Origin: an uncultured Pseudomonadota bacterium
Lineage (GTDB): Bacteria > Pseudomonadota > Alphaproteobacteria > RF32 > CAG-239
Direction of reading: 5' to 3'
Length of the DNA: 44,042 bases
Assembly (NCBI GenBank): GCA_902763155.1
Contig: CACWQS010000008.1
Span: forward strand, 1-44,042
The notes under the pieces are model-generated. The model did not search any database. It saw nothing but the letters and a program-made list of their open reading frames with translations, and was not told the origin of the DNA. Of this stretch, positions 7,238 to 15,360 are shown one piece after another (the stretch's first letter is position 1; every line of letters begins with the position of its first letter). The position numbers and the translations under genes were made by a program.

Positions 7238-7984
7238 TTATAACGAGAAATTATCGCCCAAATATACTTTACGCACTTCTTCATTGGCTACAATTTGCTG
7301 CGGAGTTCCTTCCATTAGAACCGCTCCTGCGTGTAATATATATGCTCTGTCGATAATATCCAAGGTCTCACGCACATTATGGTCTGTAATCAATACACCC
7401 AAACCGCGATTTTTCAGCTGTGCCACCAATGAACGAATCTCACCGACCGCAATCGGGTCAATCCCGGCAAGCGGTTCATCAAGCAAAATAAAACTCGGTT
7501 TGCATGCCAATGCTCGGGCAATTTCCAAACGCCGTCTTTCACCTCCGGAAAGTGCTAATGCCGGAGATTTACGCAAATGAGCAATCGAAAATTCGTTTAG
7601 CAATTCTTCGAGCATATTTTCGCGCTCGCTTTCGCTATCACAGACAACTTGCAAAATGCCTTTAATGTTATCTTCAACGCTCAAAGTGCGAAAAATAGAC
7701 GATTCTTGCGGTAAATAACCTATTCCCATTTTCGCTCGTTTATACATCGGCATATCGGTAATATCCTGTCCGTTAATATAAACATCGCCATAATCCGGCG
7801 TAATAAGACCGGTAACGCAATAAAAACAGGTGGTCTTACCGGCGCCGTTCGGTCCCAATAATCCGACCGCTTCGCCTTTGCGCACATGCAACGACACATT
7901 TTTCAATACCGTGCGCTTTTTGTATTTTTTGCCGATATTAAATATCTCCAAAACGTTTTTTTCATTGTTTTTTCGCATTACCAT
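7238..7984 (-). CDS. lptB: LPS export ABC transporter ATPase LptB
   Basis: 248 residues. Walker A is [10 protein letters not shown], the Q-loop Y-L-P-Q-E-S-S-I-F-R is the LptB type, the signature is L-S-G-G-E-R-R-R-L-E, and Walker B is F-I-L-L-D-E-P-L-A-G-I-D-P followed by the switch His in T-D-H-N-V. LptB powers LptFG to lift LPS from the inner membrane and pass it to LptC. It begins two bases after the stop of the LptC-LptA fusion gene, with AGGAAG eight bases before its ATG, so the products are made together. A 93-base gap with no gene separates it from hpf; rpoN usually lies there. Confidence 0.95.
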   Translation of the reverse strand: MVMRKNNEKNVLEIFNIGKKYKKRTVLKNVSLHVRKGEAVGLLGPNGAGKTTCFYCVTGLITPDYGDVYINGQDITDMPMYKRAKMGIGYLPQESSIFRTLSVEDNIKGILQVVCDSESERENMLEELLNEFSIAHLRKSPALALSGGERRRLEIARALACKPSFILLDEPLAGIDPIAVGEIRSLVAQLKNRGLGVLITDHNVRETLDIIDRAYILHAGAVLMEGTPQQIVANEEVRKVYLGDNFSL

Positions 7985-7986
7985 AG

Positions 7987-9228
7987 TTATTTCTTCCTTT
8001 TATAAAATGTGCCGCTGACTCTTCCGCCTTTTGACGTTCCCTTTATTTTGCTTATCGATGTTGTCAGATCAGTTTCGGCGTGTTCACCGTTAATAAAATT
8101 ACCGTCTTGCTCAATTTGCACATTATCCCACAATTCCACCAGTTTTTTTTGCGGACTGTATGTGCCGCGATTGCCCTTAGCTTTACCTTTGGGAGTTATC
8201 ACCACCACTTGCCCCAAGGCATCAACATGGCTTATTTCTTGCTTTTTTCCTGCTACCAAATAAACAATCATTTTAGAAGCAGTCAAAATGTTTTTCCCCT
8301 GAACTACTTTTACGCGGGCATTATCGGCTCCATAAAGCATTATTTTGTTATTCTCGGCATCGTAAACAACCTTGCCACCGGTGGCAGTCTCTTTGTCGGT
8401 CTTAATCTCTACATTACCGGTTGCTTCGGCCTTTATCAATTCCTTCGGTTTGTTTGAAGATAAATAAGAAACCACCTCATCGGCAAATAATGTTCCTCCA
8501 TTTTGCTTAATTTTAACATTACCTTTTGAAACAATTTTTTCTTCCGATACAAAATACTTATTTTCTTCCTCAGCTGTTAACTCGCCATGAGTTCCGTTGT
8601 ATTTTGAATGTCCGTAAAGGGTTAGGATATTGGCTTTTTTATCATATTTAAAAGATTCGGCTTGCAAAGTTCCCCATTCTCCTTGGGCAAAAACCGGTTT
8701 ATCACCATAGCCCATCTCAGTATTAAAATCATACGAAGCCTTGCTTGAGGTAACTGTTGTGCTGTCATTTACTGTTGCCGACACATTATTTTGCAAATCC
8801 AAAATATTTACATCTTGGGTAAAATATCCGGTTTCGGCACTAATATAAACCTCGCCGCTGTCAGTTGGAATTAGTCCGTGGGGATTATTGATTTTTACTT
8901 TTTTTGAATTTGGCTCTGTTTCATCAATATTATCGGCAGTCAGGTGATTCACCCTGTTTTTACTGTCCGTCATATTAAAAACCGTAGATTCGATATGCAA
9001 TTTATCTATCTCGTTTTTACGCGGAACCGTAATGTTATCTCGTAAATCGACGCTTTCACGAATGTTTGGCATAACAATCATCAATCCGAGTAGTGCCGCT
9101 GCCACACACGGAAAACCCAATTTAGCGATTCGATACCAATATGAAGTTTGCAACTTATTGTCGTCAGACTGTCCGTCTAACGATTTTTCGCCATCGAAAT
9201 AGTCATCAATTTTATGCGAGTCAAACAT
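7987..9228 (-). CDS. LptC-LptA fusion protein (LPS transport bridge)
   Basis: 413 residues. Residues 1-36 are cytoplasmic and charged; about 37-54 (G-F-P-C-V-A-A-A-L-L-G-L-M-I-V-M-P) is a membrane anchor as in LptC. Residues 60-205 have the LptC pattern: V-N-H-L-T-A-D near 93, G-E-V-Y-I-S-A-E-T-G-Y-F, L-D-L-Q-N-N-V, and G-T-L-Q-A-E-S-F near 188. Residues 215-395 have the LptA/OstA beta-taco pattern: G-N-V-K-I-K-Q-N-G-G-T-L-F-A-D-E, A-T-G-N-V-E-I, T-A-S-K-M-I-V-Y. LptC (about 190 residues) and LptA (about 185) are normally separate, and LptA has its own signal peptide; none lies between the halves. The frame is open throughout. The next gene is lptB, two bases on. Confidence 0.82.
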   Translation of the reverse strand: MFDSHKIDDYFDGEKSLDGQSDDNKLQTSYWYRIAKLGFPCVAAALLGLMIVMPNIRESVDLRDNITVPRKNEIDKLHIESTVFNMTDSKNRVNHLTADNIDETEPNSKKVKINNPHGLIPTDSGEVYISAETGYFTQDVNILDLQNNVSATVNDSTTVTSSKASYDFNTEMGYGDKPVFAQGEWGTLQAESFKYDKKANILTLYGHSKYNGTHGELTAEEENKYFVSEEKIVSKGNVKIKQNGGTLFADEVVSYLSSNKPKELIKAEATGNVEIKTDKETATGGKVVYDAENNKIMLYGADNARVKVVQGKNILTASKMIVYLVAGKKQEISHVDALGQVVVITPKGKAKGNRGTYSPQKKLVELWDNVQIEQDGNFINGEHAETDLTTSISKIKGTSKGGRVSGTFYKRKK

Positions 9229-9231
9229 AAA

Positions 9232-10200
9232 TCAGCTAACTCCGGCTCTTAAGCAGTCATGGATATGAACGATACCTATCGGCTTTTTGCCGTCATCTAC
9301 CACAAACATATTGGTAATACCGCGACCGGTGTTGTTCATAATGTTGGTAGCTTCGGCAATTAAGACGTCACTGCGAACCGTGCGAGGGTTTTTGGTCATA
9401 ACCTTTGATACTTTTTCTTCAATCAGATTCGGTGCCATCCATCTGCGCAAATCACCATCGGTAATCATACCTATCAAATCACCGTTTTTATTGATAATTC
9501 CCACACAACCGAGCATTTTTGCCGACATGGTGATAAGTGCATCTTGCATAATTGCATCTTCATTGATTAACGGCATTTCATCTCCGGTATGCATAATATC
9601 GGATACATGACGCAAAATTGCTCCCAGCTTACCTCCCGGATGTCTTAACTTAAAGTCGTCGGCAGTAAAGCCTTTTCTTACCATCAAATTTGCAGCTAAG
9701 ATATCCCCCATTACCAATGTAGCGGTGGTTGAAGACATGGGGGCTAATCCGAGCGGACAAGCTTCACCGTTATCCGGCAGTTTTAAGACTAAATCGCTAT
9801 TTTTACCGAGAGAACTCTGTGGGTTTTTGGTAATGGCAATTGTCGGCACGTTAAAACGGCGACAATAAACCAAAATATCGGATAATTCTTTAGATTCGCC
9901 ACCATTGGAAATTGCCAATATCGTATCATTTTCCGTAACCATGCCTAAGTCACCATGGCTGGCTTCGCCCGGATGAAGGAAAAACGCCGGTGTGCCGGTA
10001 GAAGCCATCGTGGCGGCAATCTTACGCCCGATATGACCGGACTTTCCCATGCCGGTAACAATTACTCGTCCTTTAGTTTGTTGCATAATATCAAGAGCTT
10101 TACTTAAAGTATCGTCCAGACTGTCTTCTAAAATGTGCAAGGAATCAATTTCCTTATCAATTGTTTGCTTTGCCACTTCAATATCTCTATTTTCAGCCAT
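9232..10200 (-). CDS. kdsD: Arabinose-5-phosphate isomerase (KdsD/KpsF/GutQ family)
   Basis: 322 residues. The SIS domain (residues 30-180) shows V-T-G-M-G-K-S-G-H-I-G-R-K, S-T-G-T-P-A-F-F-L-H-P-G-E-A-S-H-G-D-L-G and I-S-N-G-G-E-S-K-E-L; two CBS domains follow (about 205-260 and 270-322). The enzyme makes D-arabinose 5-phosphate from D-ribulose 5-phosphate, the first step to Kdo for lipid A inner core. AAAGGAG precedes ATG. It lies three bases before the lptC-lptA fusion, so Kdo supply and LPS export are co-expressed. Confidence 0.94.
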   Translation of the reverse strand: MAENRDIEVAKQTIDKEIDSLHILEDSLDDTLSKALDIMQQTKGRVIVTGMGKSGHIGRKIAATMASTGTPAFFLHPGEASHGDLGMVTENDTILAISNGGESKELSDILVYCRRFNVPTIAITKNPQSSLGKNSDLVLKLPDNGEACPLGLAPMSSTTATLVMGDILAANLMVRKGFTADDFKLRHPGGKLGAILRHVSDIMHTGDEMPLINEDAIMQDALITMSAKMLGCVGIINKNGDLIGMITDGDLRRWMAPNLIEEKVSKVMTKNPRTVRSDVLIAEATNIMNNTGRGITNMFVVDDGKKPIGIVHIHDCLRAGVS

Positions 10201-10203
10201 TTT

Positions 10204-10809
10204 CTATTCTCCTTTATTTGCTTGCGCATTCATTTGGCGCAGCTTTTCAAACACTTCCTTTTGTGCCGGTGTTAAAATTGCTTCAAATTCTCTTAAGCTC
10301 TGTTCCTCAATTTCACGAGCCTGTGCTTTTAGCAAATCAACCGACTTTTGCAACTGCTCCTGCCGCATTTCCATTTCCGAACTTATAAATTTAGCTTCGT
10401 CCAACTGCTCATCGGATAAATCCAATTTTTTGATATAATCGCTGACACTCTCTTCTTTAACCGTAGGTTGCTCTTCAGTAATTTCTTTTTCTGCTGCCTT
10501 TTCATCATCTGCCTTATTTTCCGATAAAGAGGCTTCTTCGATTACAACGTTTTCTTCTGCTTCTTGATATGATTGTTCTTTTTCAGCCGGTATATCACTA
10601 TCAATATCGTTAATAACTTCGTCTAATTTGGCTTTTTCTGTATCAATTTTCTGTTGTGTTTCTTCAGTAATTTTATTTGTATCCGAAGATAAATTTTCTT
10701 CGTCTTCAAATAAGACATCATCTAAGCCGAAATCATCTTCAGCGGCATTTGCCGAAATATTCCAACCGAAAACTATCCCTAAAACAACGACTAAATTCAA
10801 TATTTTCAT
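10204..10809 (-). CDS. Acidic periplasmic protein with a Spy/CpxP-like C-terminal helix pair
   Basis: 201 residues. It has a signal peptide (M-K-I-L-N-L-V-V-V-L-G-I-V-F-G-W-N-I-S-A-N-A-A, cleavage near residue 23), a long low-complexity Glu/Asp-rich stretch (about 25-125), and a helical C-terminus containing L-D-L-S-D-E-Q-L-D-E and I-L-T-P-A-Q-K-E-V-F-E-K-L, an LTxxQ-type motif seen in Spy/CpxP proteins. A periplasmic chaperone or envelope-stress role is plausible, not shown. AAGGATAACA precedes ATG. It is the gene before kdsD, three bases away, in the LPS operon. Confidence 0.7.
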   Translation of the reverse strand: MKILNLVVVLGIVFGWNISANAAEDDFGLDDVLFEDEENLSSDTNKITEETQQKIDTEKAKLDEVINDIDSDIPAEKEQSYQEAEENVVIEEASLSENKADDEKAAEKEITEEQPTVKEESVSDYIKKLDLSDEQLDEAKFISSEMEMRQEQLQKSVDLLKAQAREIEEQSLREFEAILTPAQKEVFEKLRQMNAQANKGE

Positions 10810-10877
10810 TGTTATCCTTTCTTTATTTGCTTATTTTGAAATACTAAAACTTGCCCTATTAGATTGCAAGCAGATTT

Positions 10878-11288
10878 TTACATTTCTCCCACCTTAAAAC
10901 GTTTTTTACGCTCCTCTCTCTGTTGTGGTTTTCGATGTTGTTTTGCCATTCTGGCTTTAATTTTATTAAATTTGGCCTGTTGACTTTCATTCAGGATTGC
11001 TTGCAACTTTTTCTCATCATCGACTCTGATATTATCAATTTGTTGGTGCAAGGTTGCAATTTGTTGTCTGATAGCTTCGATTTGAGGACGACTTTCGGCT
11101 TGAATGGCCTTGAATTGCTCCTTTTGCACGTCATCTAATTTCAGTAATTTAACCCAATCCGGCTTAGGCGGCATCATCTTTTGTAAAAATTTATTATCTG
11201 TTTGCGGCAAAATTTCTTCCGCAAACGTATTTTTTATCGGTGCTAACGTGACAATTGCAAGCGACAACAGAAACAGAATTTTTTTCAT
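10878..11288 (-). CDS. Periplasmic Spy/CpxP-like helical protein
   Basis: 136 residues from the ATG at 11288, which has AAAGGAAG at the right distance; an upstream ATG at 11333 would hide the signal peptide (M-K-K-I-L-F-L-L-S-L-A-I-V-T-L-A-P-I-K-N-T-F-A). The mature part has P-K-P-D-W-V-K-L-L-K-L-D-D-V-Q-K-E-Q-F, then paired long helices rich in Gln, and I-L-N-E-S-Q-Q-A-K-F-N-K-I, the second repeat of the LTxxQ type. It ends in a very basic tail (K-P-Q-Q-R-E-E-R-K-K-R-F-K). It precedes the acidic Spy-like protein by 68 bases; opposite charges suggest they could associate (inference). Confidence 0.72.
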   Translation of the reverse strand: MKKILFLLSLAIVTLAPIKNTFAEEILPQTDNKFLQKMMPPKPDWVKLLKLDDVQKEQFKAIQAESRPQIEAIRQQIATLHQQIDNIRVDDEKKLQAILNESQQAKFNKIKARMAKQHRKPQQREERKKRFKVGEM

Positions 11289-11436
11289 CGATATCTTCCT
11301 TTCAGAGATTACATCTGCGCAACATTCTACCACGCTTGAGATAAATTTCCAGTTTTTTTATTTTGTTTTGAGTAAAAAATATTGCAACAAAATAATATTT
11401 CGGCTACACTGCAACAAATTGCAAAGGAGAAAATAA

Positions 11437-12219
11437 ATGCGCATTTTTTATTGCGGTGATGTGGTGGCTCGCGCCGGACGTGAAGCGGTTTTGGATAACC
11501 TAAAAGCTATTCGTGATGAGTATAAAATTGACGTTATGTTGGTTAACGTTGAAAATGCGGCTCATGGTTTTGGTGTCACTCCGGGTATTTGTCGCGAGTT
11601 TTTGGCCAAAGGTGCAGATGTATTGGTGCTCGGCAATCATTTTCTGAATCGCCGCGAAATAGTTCCTTTTCTAAACGAATGTAAAACCATTGTTCGTCCG
11701 GCAAATATACCTGATAATAATGCCGGTCGCGGTTCGGTTATATATGAGCTGGCAGACGGGCGCAAAATTTTGGTAATTCAAGTTTTGGGACGTTTGTTTA
11801 TGGAAGCGGTGGATTGTCCGGTGCAAGCCATAGATAAAATTTTGCAAACCAATATGTTGGGACGTCAGGTGCAGGCAATTTTCGTAGATATCCATGCCGA
11901 AGCGACATCAGAGAAAATGTCTTTGGGGTATTATTTGGACGGCAAAGTTTCCTGCGTTGCCGGAACTCATACTCATGTGCCGACGGCCGATGCCCGTATT
12001 TTGCCGCAAGGCACGGCATATATTACCGATGTGGGAATGTGCGGCGATTATAATTCGGTGCTGGGTTTTGAAACTGCGGCGCCGATTAACCGTTTGCGCC
12101 GCCATTATTCCGATGATCGCCTGATGCCGGCAAACGGCAAAGGTACATTATACGGCATATATGTTGAAACCGATGATAAAACCGGTTTGGCCAAAGAGAT
12201 TAAGCAAGTAAAAATATAA
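11437..12219 (+). CDS. YmdB-like metallophosphoesterase (TIGR00282 family)
   Basis: 260 residues, the usual length. The family pattern is clear: M-R-I-F-Y-C-G-D-V-V-A-R-A-G-R, V-N-V-E-N-A-A-H-G-F-G-V-T, L-G-N-H, V-D-I-H-A-E-A-T-S-E-K, G-T-H-T-H-V-P-T-A-D and D-V-G-M-C-G. The Asp, Glu, Asn and His residues of the di-metal site are present. Bacillus YmdB hydrolyses 2',3'-cyclic nucleotides; in alphaproteobacteria the role is less defined. Deviations are L-G-N-H-F-L-N where T-x-G-N-H-x-W-D is usual. AAAGGAG precedes ATG; the gene diverges from the Spy-like operon. Confidence 0.85.
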   Translation: MRIFYCGDVVARAGREAVLDNLKAIRDEYKIDVMLVNVENAAHGFGVTPGICREFLAKGADVLVLGNHFLNRREIVPFLNECKTIVRPANIPDNNAGRGSVIYELADGRKILVIQVLGRLFMEAVDCPVQAIDKILQTNMLGRQVQAIFVDIHAEATSEKMSLGYYLDGKVSCVAGTHTHVPTADARILPQGTAYITDVGMCGDYNSVLGFETAAPINRLRRHYSDDRLMPANGKGTLYGIYVETDDKTGLAKEIKQVKI

Positions 12220-12235
12220 TACTTTTCATGCATTT

Positions 12236-12276
12236 AAAAAACCAAAATCCTGTCTGAATTGACAGGATTTTGGTTT
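12236..12276. terminator. Bidirectional terminator
   Basis: AAAATCCTGTC and GACAGGATTTT with further outer A/T pairs, between convergent genes ending at 12219 and 12277. Confidence 0.85.
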
Positions 12277-12552
12277 TCAGACCGTCAGCCGCAACCAAAA
12301 GCGCTTCCACCAAGGGTTACGGGTAACATTTGCATACTCTCCGCCGCCATCTGAGGCAACATACATTTCGTCGCCTTTGCGTAGAGATTTCAAAAATTCT
12401 TTTTGCGGATTGAGTTCGTTAATACCAAAAGTCATCAGTCGGCGCTTTTTAGAACCGATAAAAGATAAAAGCAACTCATCATTTCCACATTCTTCAGCGG
12501 TTTTAACCACTACAGCCCGATATAATAACGGCCCCACACAAAAATCACTCAT
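12277..12552 (-). CDS. Small protein of unknown function
   Basis: 91 residues, not recognised. Mixed composition with a possible beta-barrel N-terminal half (L-L-Y-R-A-V-V-V-K-T ... L-L-L-S-F-I-G-S) and a basic, Trp-rich end (R-N-P-W-W-K-R-F-W-L-R). A promoter candidate on the minus strand, TTGCAT-N16-TATAAT, lies in the 146-base gap to ychF. I see no Shine-Dalgarno before the ATG. The terminator shared with the YmdB-like gene supports a real transcription unit. Confidence 0.55.
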   Translation of the reverse strand: MSDFCVGPLLYRAVVVKTAEECGNDELLLSFIGSKKRRLMTFGINELNPQKEFLKSLRKGDEMYVASDGGGEYANVTRNPWWKRFWLRLTV

Positions 12553-12698
12553 AAGCTTTTTTGTTTTTTAATAGTTTGACAATAATTTTTTATTGCCACC
12601 AATTATAACGAAAAAAATATAAAATGCAATAAAAATATCCCTTGCAATGCGCTGTTAAATATTTTATAAAGCAAGCATTAAAATTAAGGAGAACAAAT

Positions 12699-13808
12699 AT
12701 GGGTTTTAATTGTGGTATCGTCGGATTGCCTAATGTCGGAAAATCAACACTTTTTAATGCTTTAACGCAAACCATTGCAGCGCAAGCGGCAAATTTTCCG
12801 TTTTGCACCATTGAGCCGAATACCGGTCGGGTGGCTGTGCCGGATAAGCGCTTGGATAAGTTGGTGGAAATGGTTAAACCGAAAAACGTGGTGCCGACTC
12901 AACTCGAGTTTGTAGATATTGCCGGTCTGGTTAAGGGGGCTTCCAAAGGTGAAGGATTAGGCAACCAGTTCTTGGCAAATATTCGCGAAACCGATGCCAT
13001 TATCCATGTTTTGCGCTGTTTTGAAAACGATAATATTACCCATGTCGAAGGTTCTATTGATCCGGTGCGTGATGCCGAAACGGTAAAAACCGAACTGATG
13101 ATTGCCGATTTGGAATCACTGACCAAACGTTTCGATCAATGGCAAAAAAAAGCTCGTGCCGGCGATAAAGAATCTGCGGTTTATGCTCGCGTGGTTGAGC
13201 CGATTATTGCAGCATTGGAACAAGGTAAGCCGGCAATTACAGCGGCTCCTGATAAGACTGATAAAGAAGCCTACAAGGCCTATAAAATGTTGCAACTTTT
13301 GACCTCTAAACCGGTTTTGTATGTCTGCAATGTCGATGAAGATGCGGCAGCTACGGGAAATGAATTTTCCGCCCGAGTGGCCGAAATGGCGGCTTCAGAA
13401 GGTGCGCAAAGCGTGATTATTTCGGCAGAAATTGAATCGGAAGTGGCGCAACTGGAATCGGAAGACGAAAAGAAAGATTTTTTAAGCGCTCTCGGCTTGG
13501 AAGAAACCGGTTTGGCGAAAATTATTCATGCCGGATATAATTTACTCGGCTTACAAACCTACTTTACCGCCGGACCGAAAGAAGTGCGTGCTTGGACCTT
13601 TGTTAAAGGAATGAAAGCACCGCAATGCGCCGGTATTATCCATTCCGATTTTGAACGCGGATTTATCAGAGCCGAAACCATTTCGTATGATGATTACGTT
13701 AAATTCGGCGGTGAACAAGGTTGCCGTGATGCCGGCAAAATCCGCTCTGAGGGCAAAGATTATCTGGTTCAGGACGGCGATTTGATGAATTTTTTGTTTA
13801 ACGTCTGA
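12699..13808 (+). CDS. ychF: YchF/Obg-family ribosome-associated ATPase/GTPase
   Basis: 369 residues from the ATG at 12699, which has AAGGAG at 12686-12691; an in-frame ATG at 12642 would add 19 residues unlike the family. G1 is [10 protein letters not shown]3 is [19 protein letters not shown], and the G4 equivalent is N-V-D-E, where YchF has NxxE instead of NKxD and so prefers ATP. A coiled coil (residues about 130-200) and a C-terminal TGS domain (from about 280) follow. YchF binds ribosomes and affects translation start fidelity and oxidative stress. It is monocistronic; pth, a common neighbour, is absent. Confidence 0.96.
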   Translation: MGFNCGIVGLPNVGKSTLFNALTQTIAAQAANFPFCTIEPNTGRVAVPDKRLDKLVEMVKPKNVVPTQLEFVDIAGLVKGASKGEGLGNQFLANIRETDAIIHVLRCFENDNITHVEGSIDPVRDAETVKTELMIADLESLTKRFDQWQKKARAGDKESAVYARVVEPIIAALEQGKPAITAAPDKTDKEAYKAYKMLQLLTSKPVLYVCNVDEDAAATGNEFSARVAEMAASEGAQSVIISAEIESEVAQLESEDEKKDFLSALGLEETGLAKIIHAGYNLLGLQTYFTAGPKEVRAWTFVKGMKAPQCAGIIHSDFERGFIRAETISYDDYVKFGGEQGCRDAGKIRSEGKDYLVQDGDLMNFLFNV

Positions 13809-13814
13809 AAACAT

Positions 13815-13843
13815 TTGACAAATTTAATTAAAACAGGTATAAA
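13815..13843 (+). promoter_or_regulatory. Sigma70 promoter of the orphan membrane gene
   Basis: TTGACA, 17 bases, TATAAA. The leader that follows holds an AT-only hairpin, AATAACTA/TAGTTATT, at about 13842-13865. Confidence 0.75.
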
Positions 13844-13888
13844 TAACTAAATTTTATAGTTATTTACATCTTATTAAACACTACAATT

Positions 13889-14389
13889 ATGGACAGATTT
13901 AATTTTTTCAGAACGCTTGGCCTATGTGTTGTGATAGCAACAATATTGGCTCTGTTTTGGTACTCATTGGCTCTCAATTGGCGTATAGCCTTGTGGATTG
14001 TGGCGGTTGTCGCTCTGACCTTGTCTTTGTGGATAAAGTTTGAAACCATTGGCGGTCAAAAAGGTGGCATAATCGATACTCCTGTTAACCGAATAAAAAA
14101 CACTTTAGGTTCGCTTGCAGGTATTGTTTTATCGGTTTTTATCTGTTGGTTTGTCGGTTATTTAAGCGAAATTGTGTTCGGATACCCGGCAGATTATTGG
14201 GAAATAACCGCCTTAAAAGGAGCCCCTTGCATTATTCTGATTAGCCTGCTGATTTCTATCGGTTATGATAACGGTTGGTGGAAAAAACTGAAAAACTGCA
14301 TTATTTGGTTCTTTCTCATTGCATTCAGTATCGGCCTTATCTGGATATTACTGAATTACGTATTTCCGTATTTATACGGTTTATTTTGA
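13889..14389 (+). CDS. Orphan membrane protein, 4-5 predicted helices
   Basis: 166 residues, not recognised. Hydrophobic segments lie at about 10-25, 31-49, 73-93, 108-123 and 134-160; the loop after the second contains K-F-E-T-I-G-G-Q-K-G-G. The initiation region (ACTACAATT then ATG) has no Shine-Dalgarno. The gene has its own promoter and a terminator directly after it, with no link to ychF. Function cannot be inferred. Confidence 0.65.
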   Translation: MDRFNFFRTLGLCVVIATILALFWYSLALNWRIALWIVAVVALTLSLWIKFETIGGQKGGIIDTPVNRIKNTLGSLAGIVLSVFICWFVGYLSEIVFGYPADYWEITALKGAPCIILISLLISIGYDNGWWKKLKNCIIWFFLIAFSIGLIWILLNYVFPYLYGLF

Positions 14390-14402
14390 GCAATAAATAA
14401 CA

Positions 14403-14433
14403 AACGCCGTTTCTCTAAAAGGAACGGCGTTAT
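14403..14433. terminator. Terminator of the orphan membrane gene
   Basis: AACGCCGTT and AACGGCGTT arms with an 11-13 base loop, 13 bases after the stop codon. Confidence 0.75.
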
Positions 14434-14498
14434 GTTTTCAAAAGAAAAGACTCACCAAACAGCGAGCCTTTTACAGAAAAAATATTTGATAAACAAAA

Positions 14499-14624
14499 TT
14501 ATCCCTGACGAGCTTTGAGCTTAGGGTTCTTTTTATTAATCACATACACGCGACCTTTACGACGCACAATTTTGCAACCTTCAGCGCGAGCTTTTTTAGA
14601 TTTTAACGAACTATAGCACTTCAT
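14499..14624 (-). CDS. rpmJ: 50S ribosomal protein bL36
   Basis: 41 residues: [13 protein letters not shown], then a middle segment, then [19 protein letters not shown] and A-R-Q-G. The C-terminal half matches the alternative type of bL36 (as in E. coli YkgO and most alphaproteobacteria) that lacks the four-residue zinc site. Cys occurs only at residues 3 and about 17. AGGAAG lies about seven bases before ATG. It is a lone gene on the minus strand between two rightward genes. Confidence 0.9.
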   Translation of the reverse strand: MKCYSSLKSKKARAEGCKIVRRKGRVYVINKKNPKLKARQG

Positions 14625-14777
14625 TTTTTTTCTTCCTTTACTAAACAATTTGAGCGAAAAATACGCTATTTATTGCCAAATGTCAACCTATTTTTTTATC
14701 ATCTTGCAAAAAAATAAAATATACTTTATGATTACACCTCAAGATAAAAATGTAAGCACATTTATAAAGGGGGAAAT

Positions 14778-15335
14778 ATGGCAAAGTTTTGGGGTGTTTT
14801 ACTGTTTTTGGGCTGTTTGCCGTTATTATCTGTTCAGGCGAGCGACCGTAATGTTTCATATTTGGACGAGGTATATAGCCTTGGTTCGGTAGCCGGACAG
14901 GGATTGGCTTGTCAGGCCGCTAAATATGATGAATACGAGCTTTTGGCTCGTGCTATTATGATTGGTAAAGCCCAAAATGCCGCACAGCAAAAAGAGGGTA
15001 TTGAACAATATAATACCGGAAAAGTTGAGGCATTTATGGCTATGGAAGATGAAAACTTCGCCGCTTGCGATGAAGTTAATGCCGAATTTAATAATCAGAA
15101 GATTTTTAAGAGTACGCTTTATTCTGACGGTCGTATCAAACTTTATGACGGCACAATGATTACCCCGCGCAAAACCTATAACGCTGCAAGATTATACGAA
15201 AAAGACCCCGATGCGTTTGCCAAAGCCGATGCCGCTTATAAAAAATTTATTGCTGAAGCTGAAAAAAATGGCAAAAATGCCCAAAAAATCGAATTACACG
15301 ATGCCAATTATGATAAATATTCAGACCAATTTTAA
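14778..15335 (+). CDS. Secreted protein of unknown function
   Basis: 185 residues. A signal peptide (M-A-K-F-W-G-V-L-L-F-L-G-C-L-P-L-L-S-V-Q-A-S) precedes a mature, mostly helical domain rich in Ala, Asp, Glu and Tyr, with two Cys (about 43 and 97) that could pair. S-V-A-G-Q-G-L-A-C-Q-A-A and Y-D-G-T-M-I-T-P-R-K-T-Y are notable strings, but I recognise no family. The start is supported by AAAGGGGGAA just upstream. It lies 25 bases before the ABC-F gene and may be cotranscribed with it. Confidence 0.7.
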   Translation: MAKFWGVLLFLGCLPLLSVQASDRNVSYLDEVYSLGSVAGQGLACQAAKYDEYELLARAIMIGKAQNAAQQKEGIEQYNTGKVEAFMAMEDENFAACDEVNAEFNNQKIFKSTLYSDGRIKLYDGTMITPRKTYNAARLYEKDPDAFAKADAAYKKFIAEAEKNGKNAQKIELHDANYDKYSDQF

Positions 15336-15360
15336 TTAAGAGAAAAAGGAGAAAAATTTT

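Noticed and set aside
12642..12699. 19-residue N-terminal extension of YchF
   Set aside because: The family starts at M-G-F-N-C-G-I-V-G and the AAGGAG site serves the ATG at 12699.
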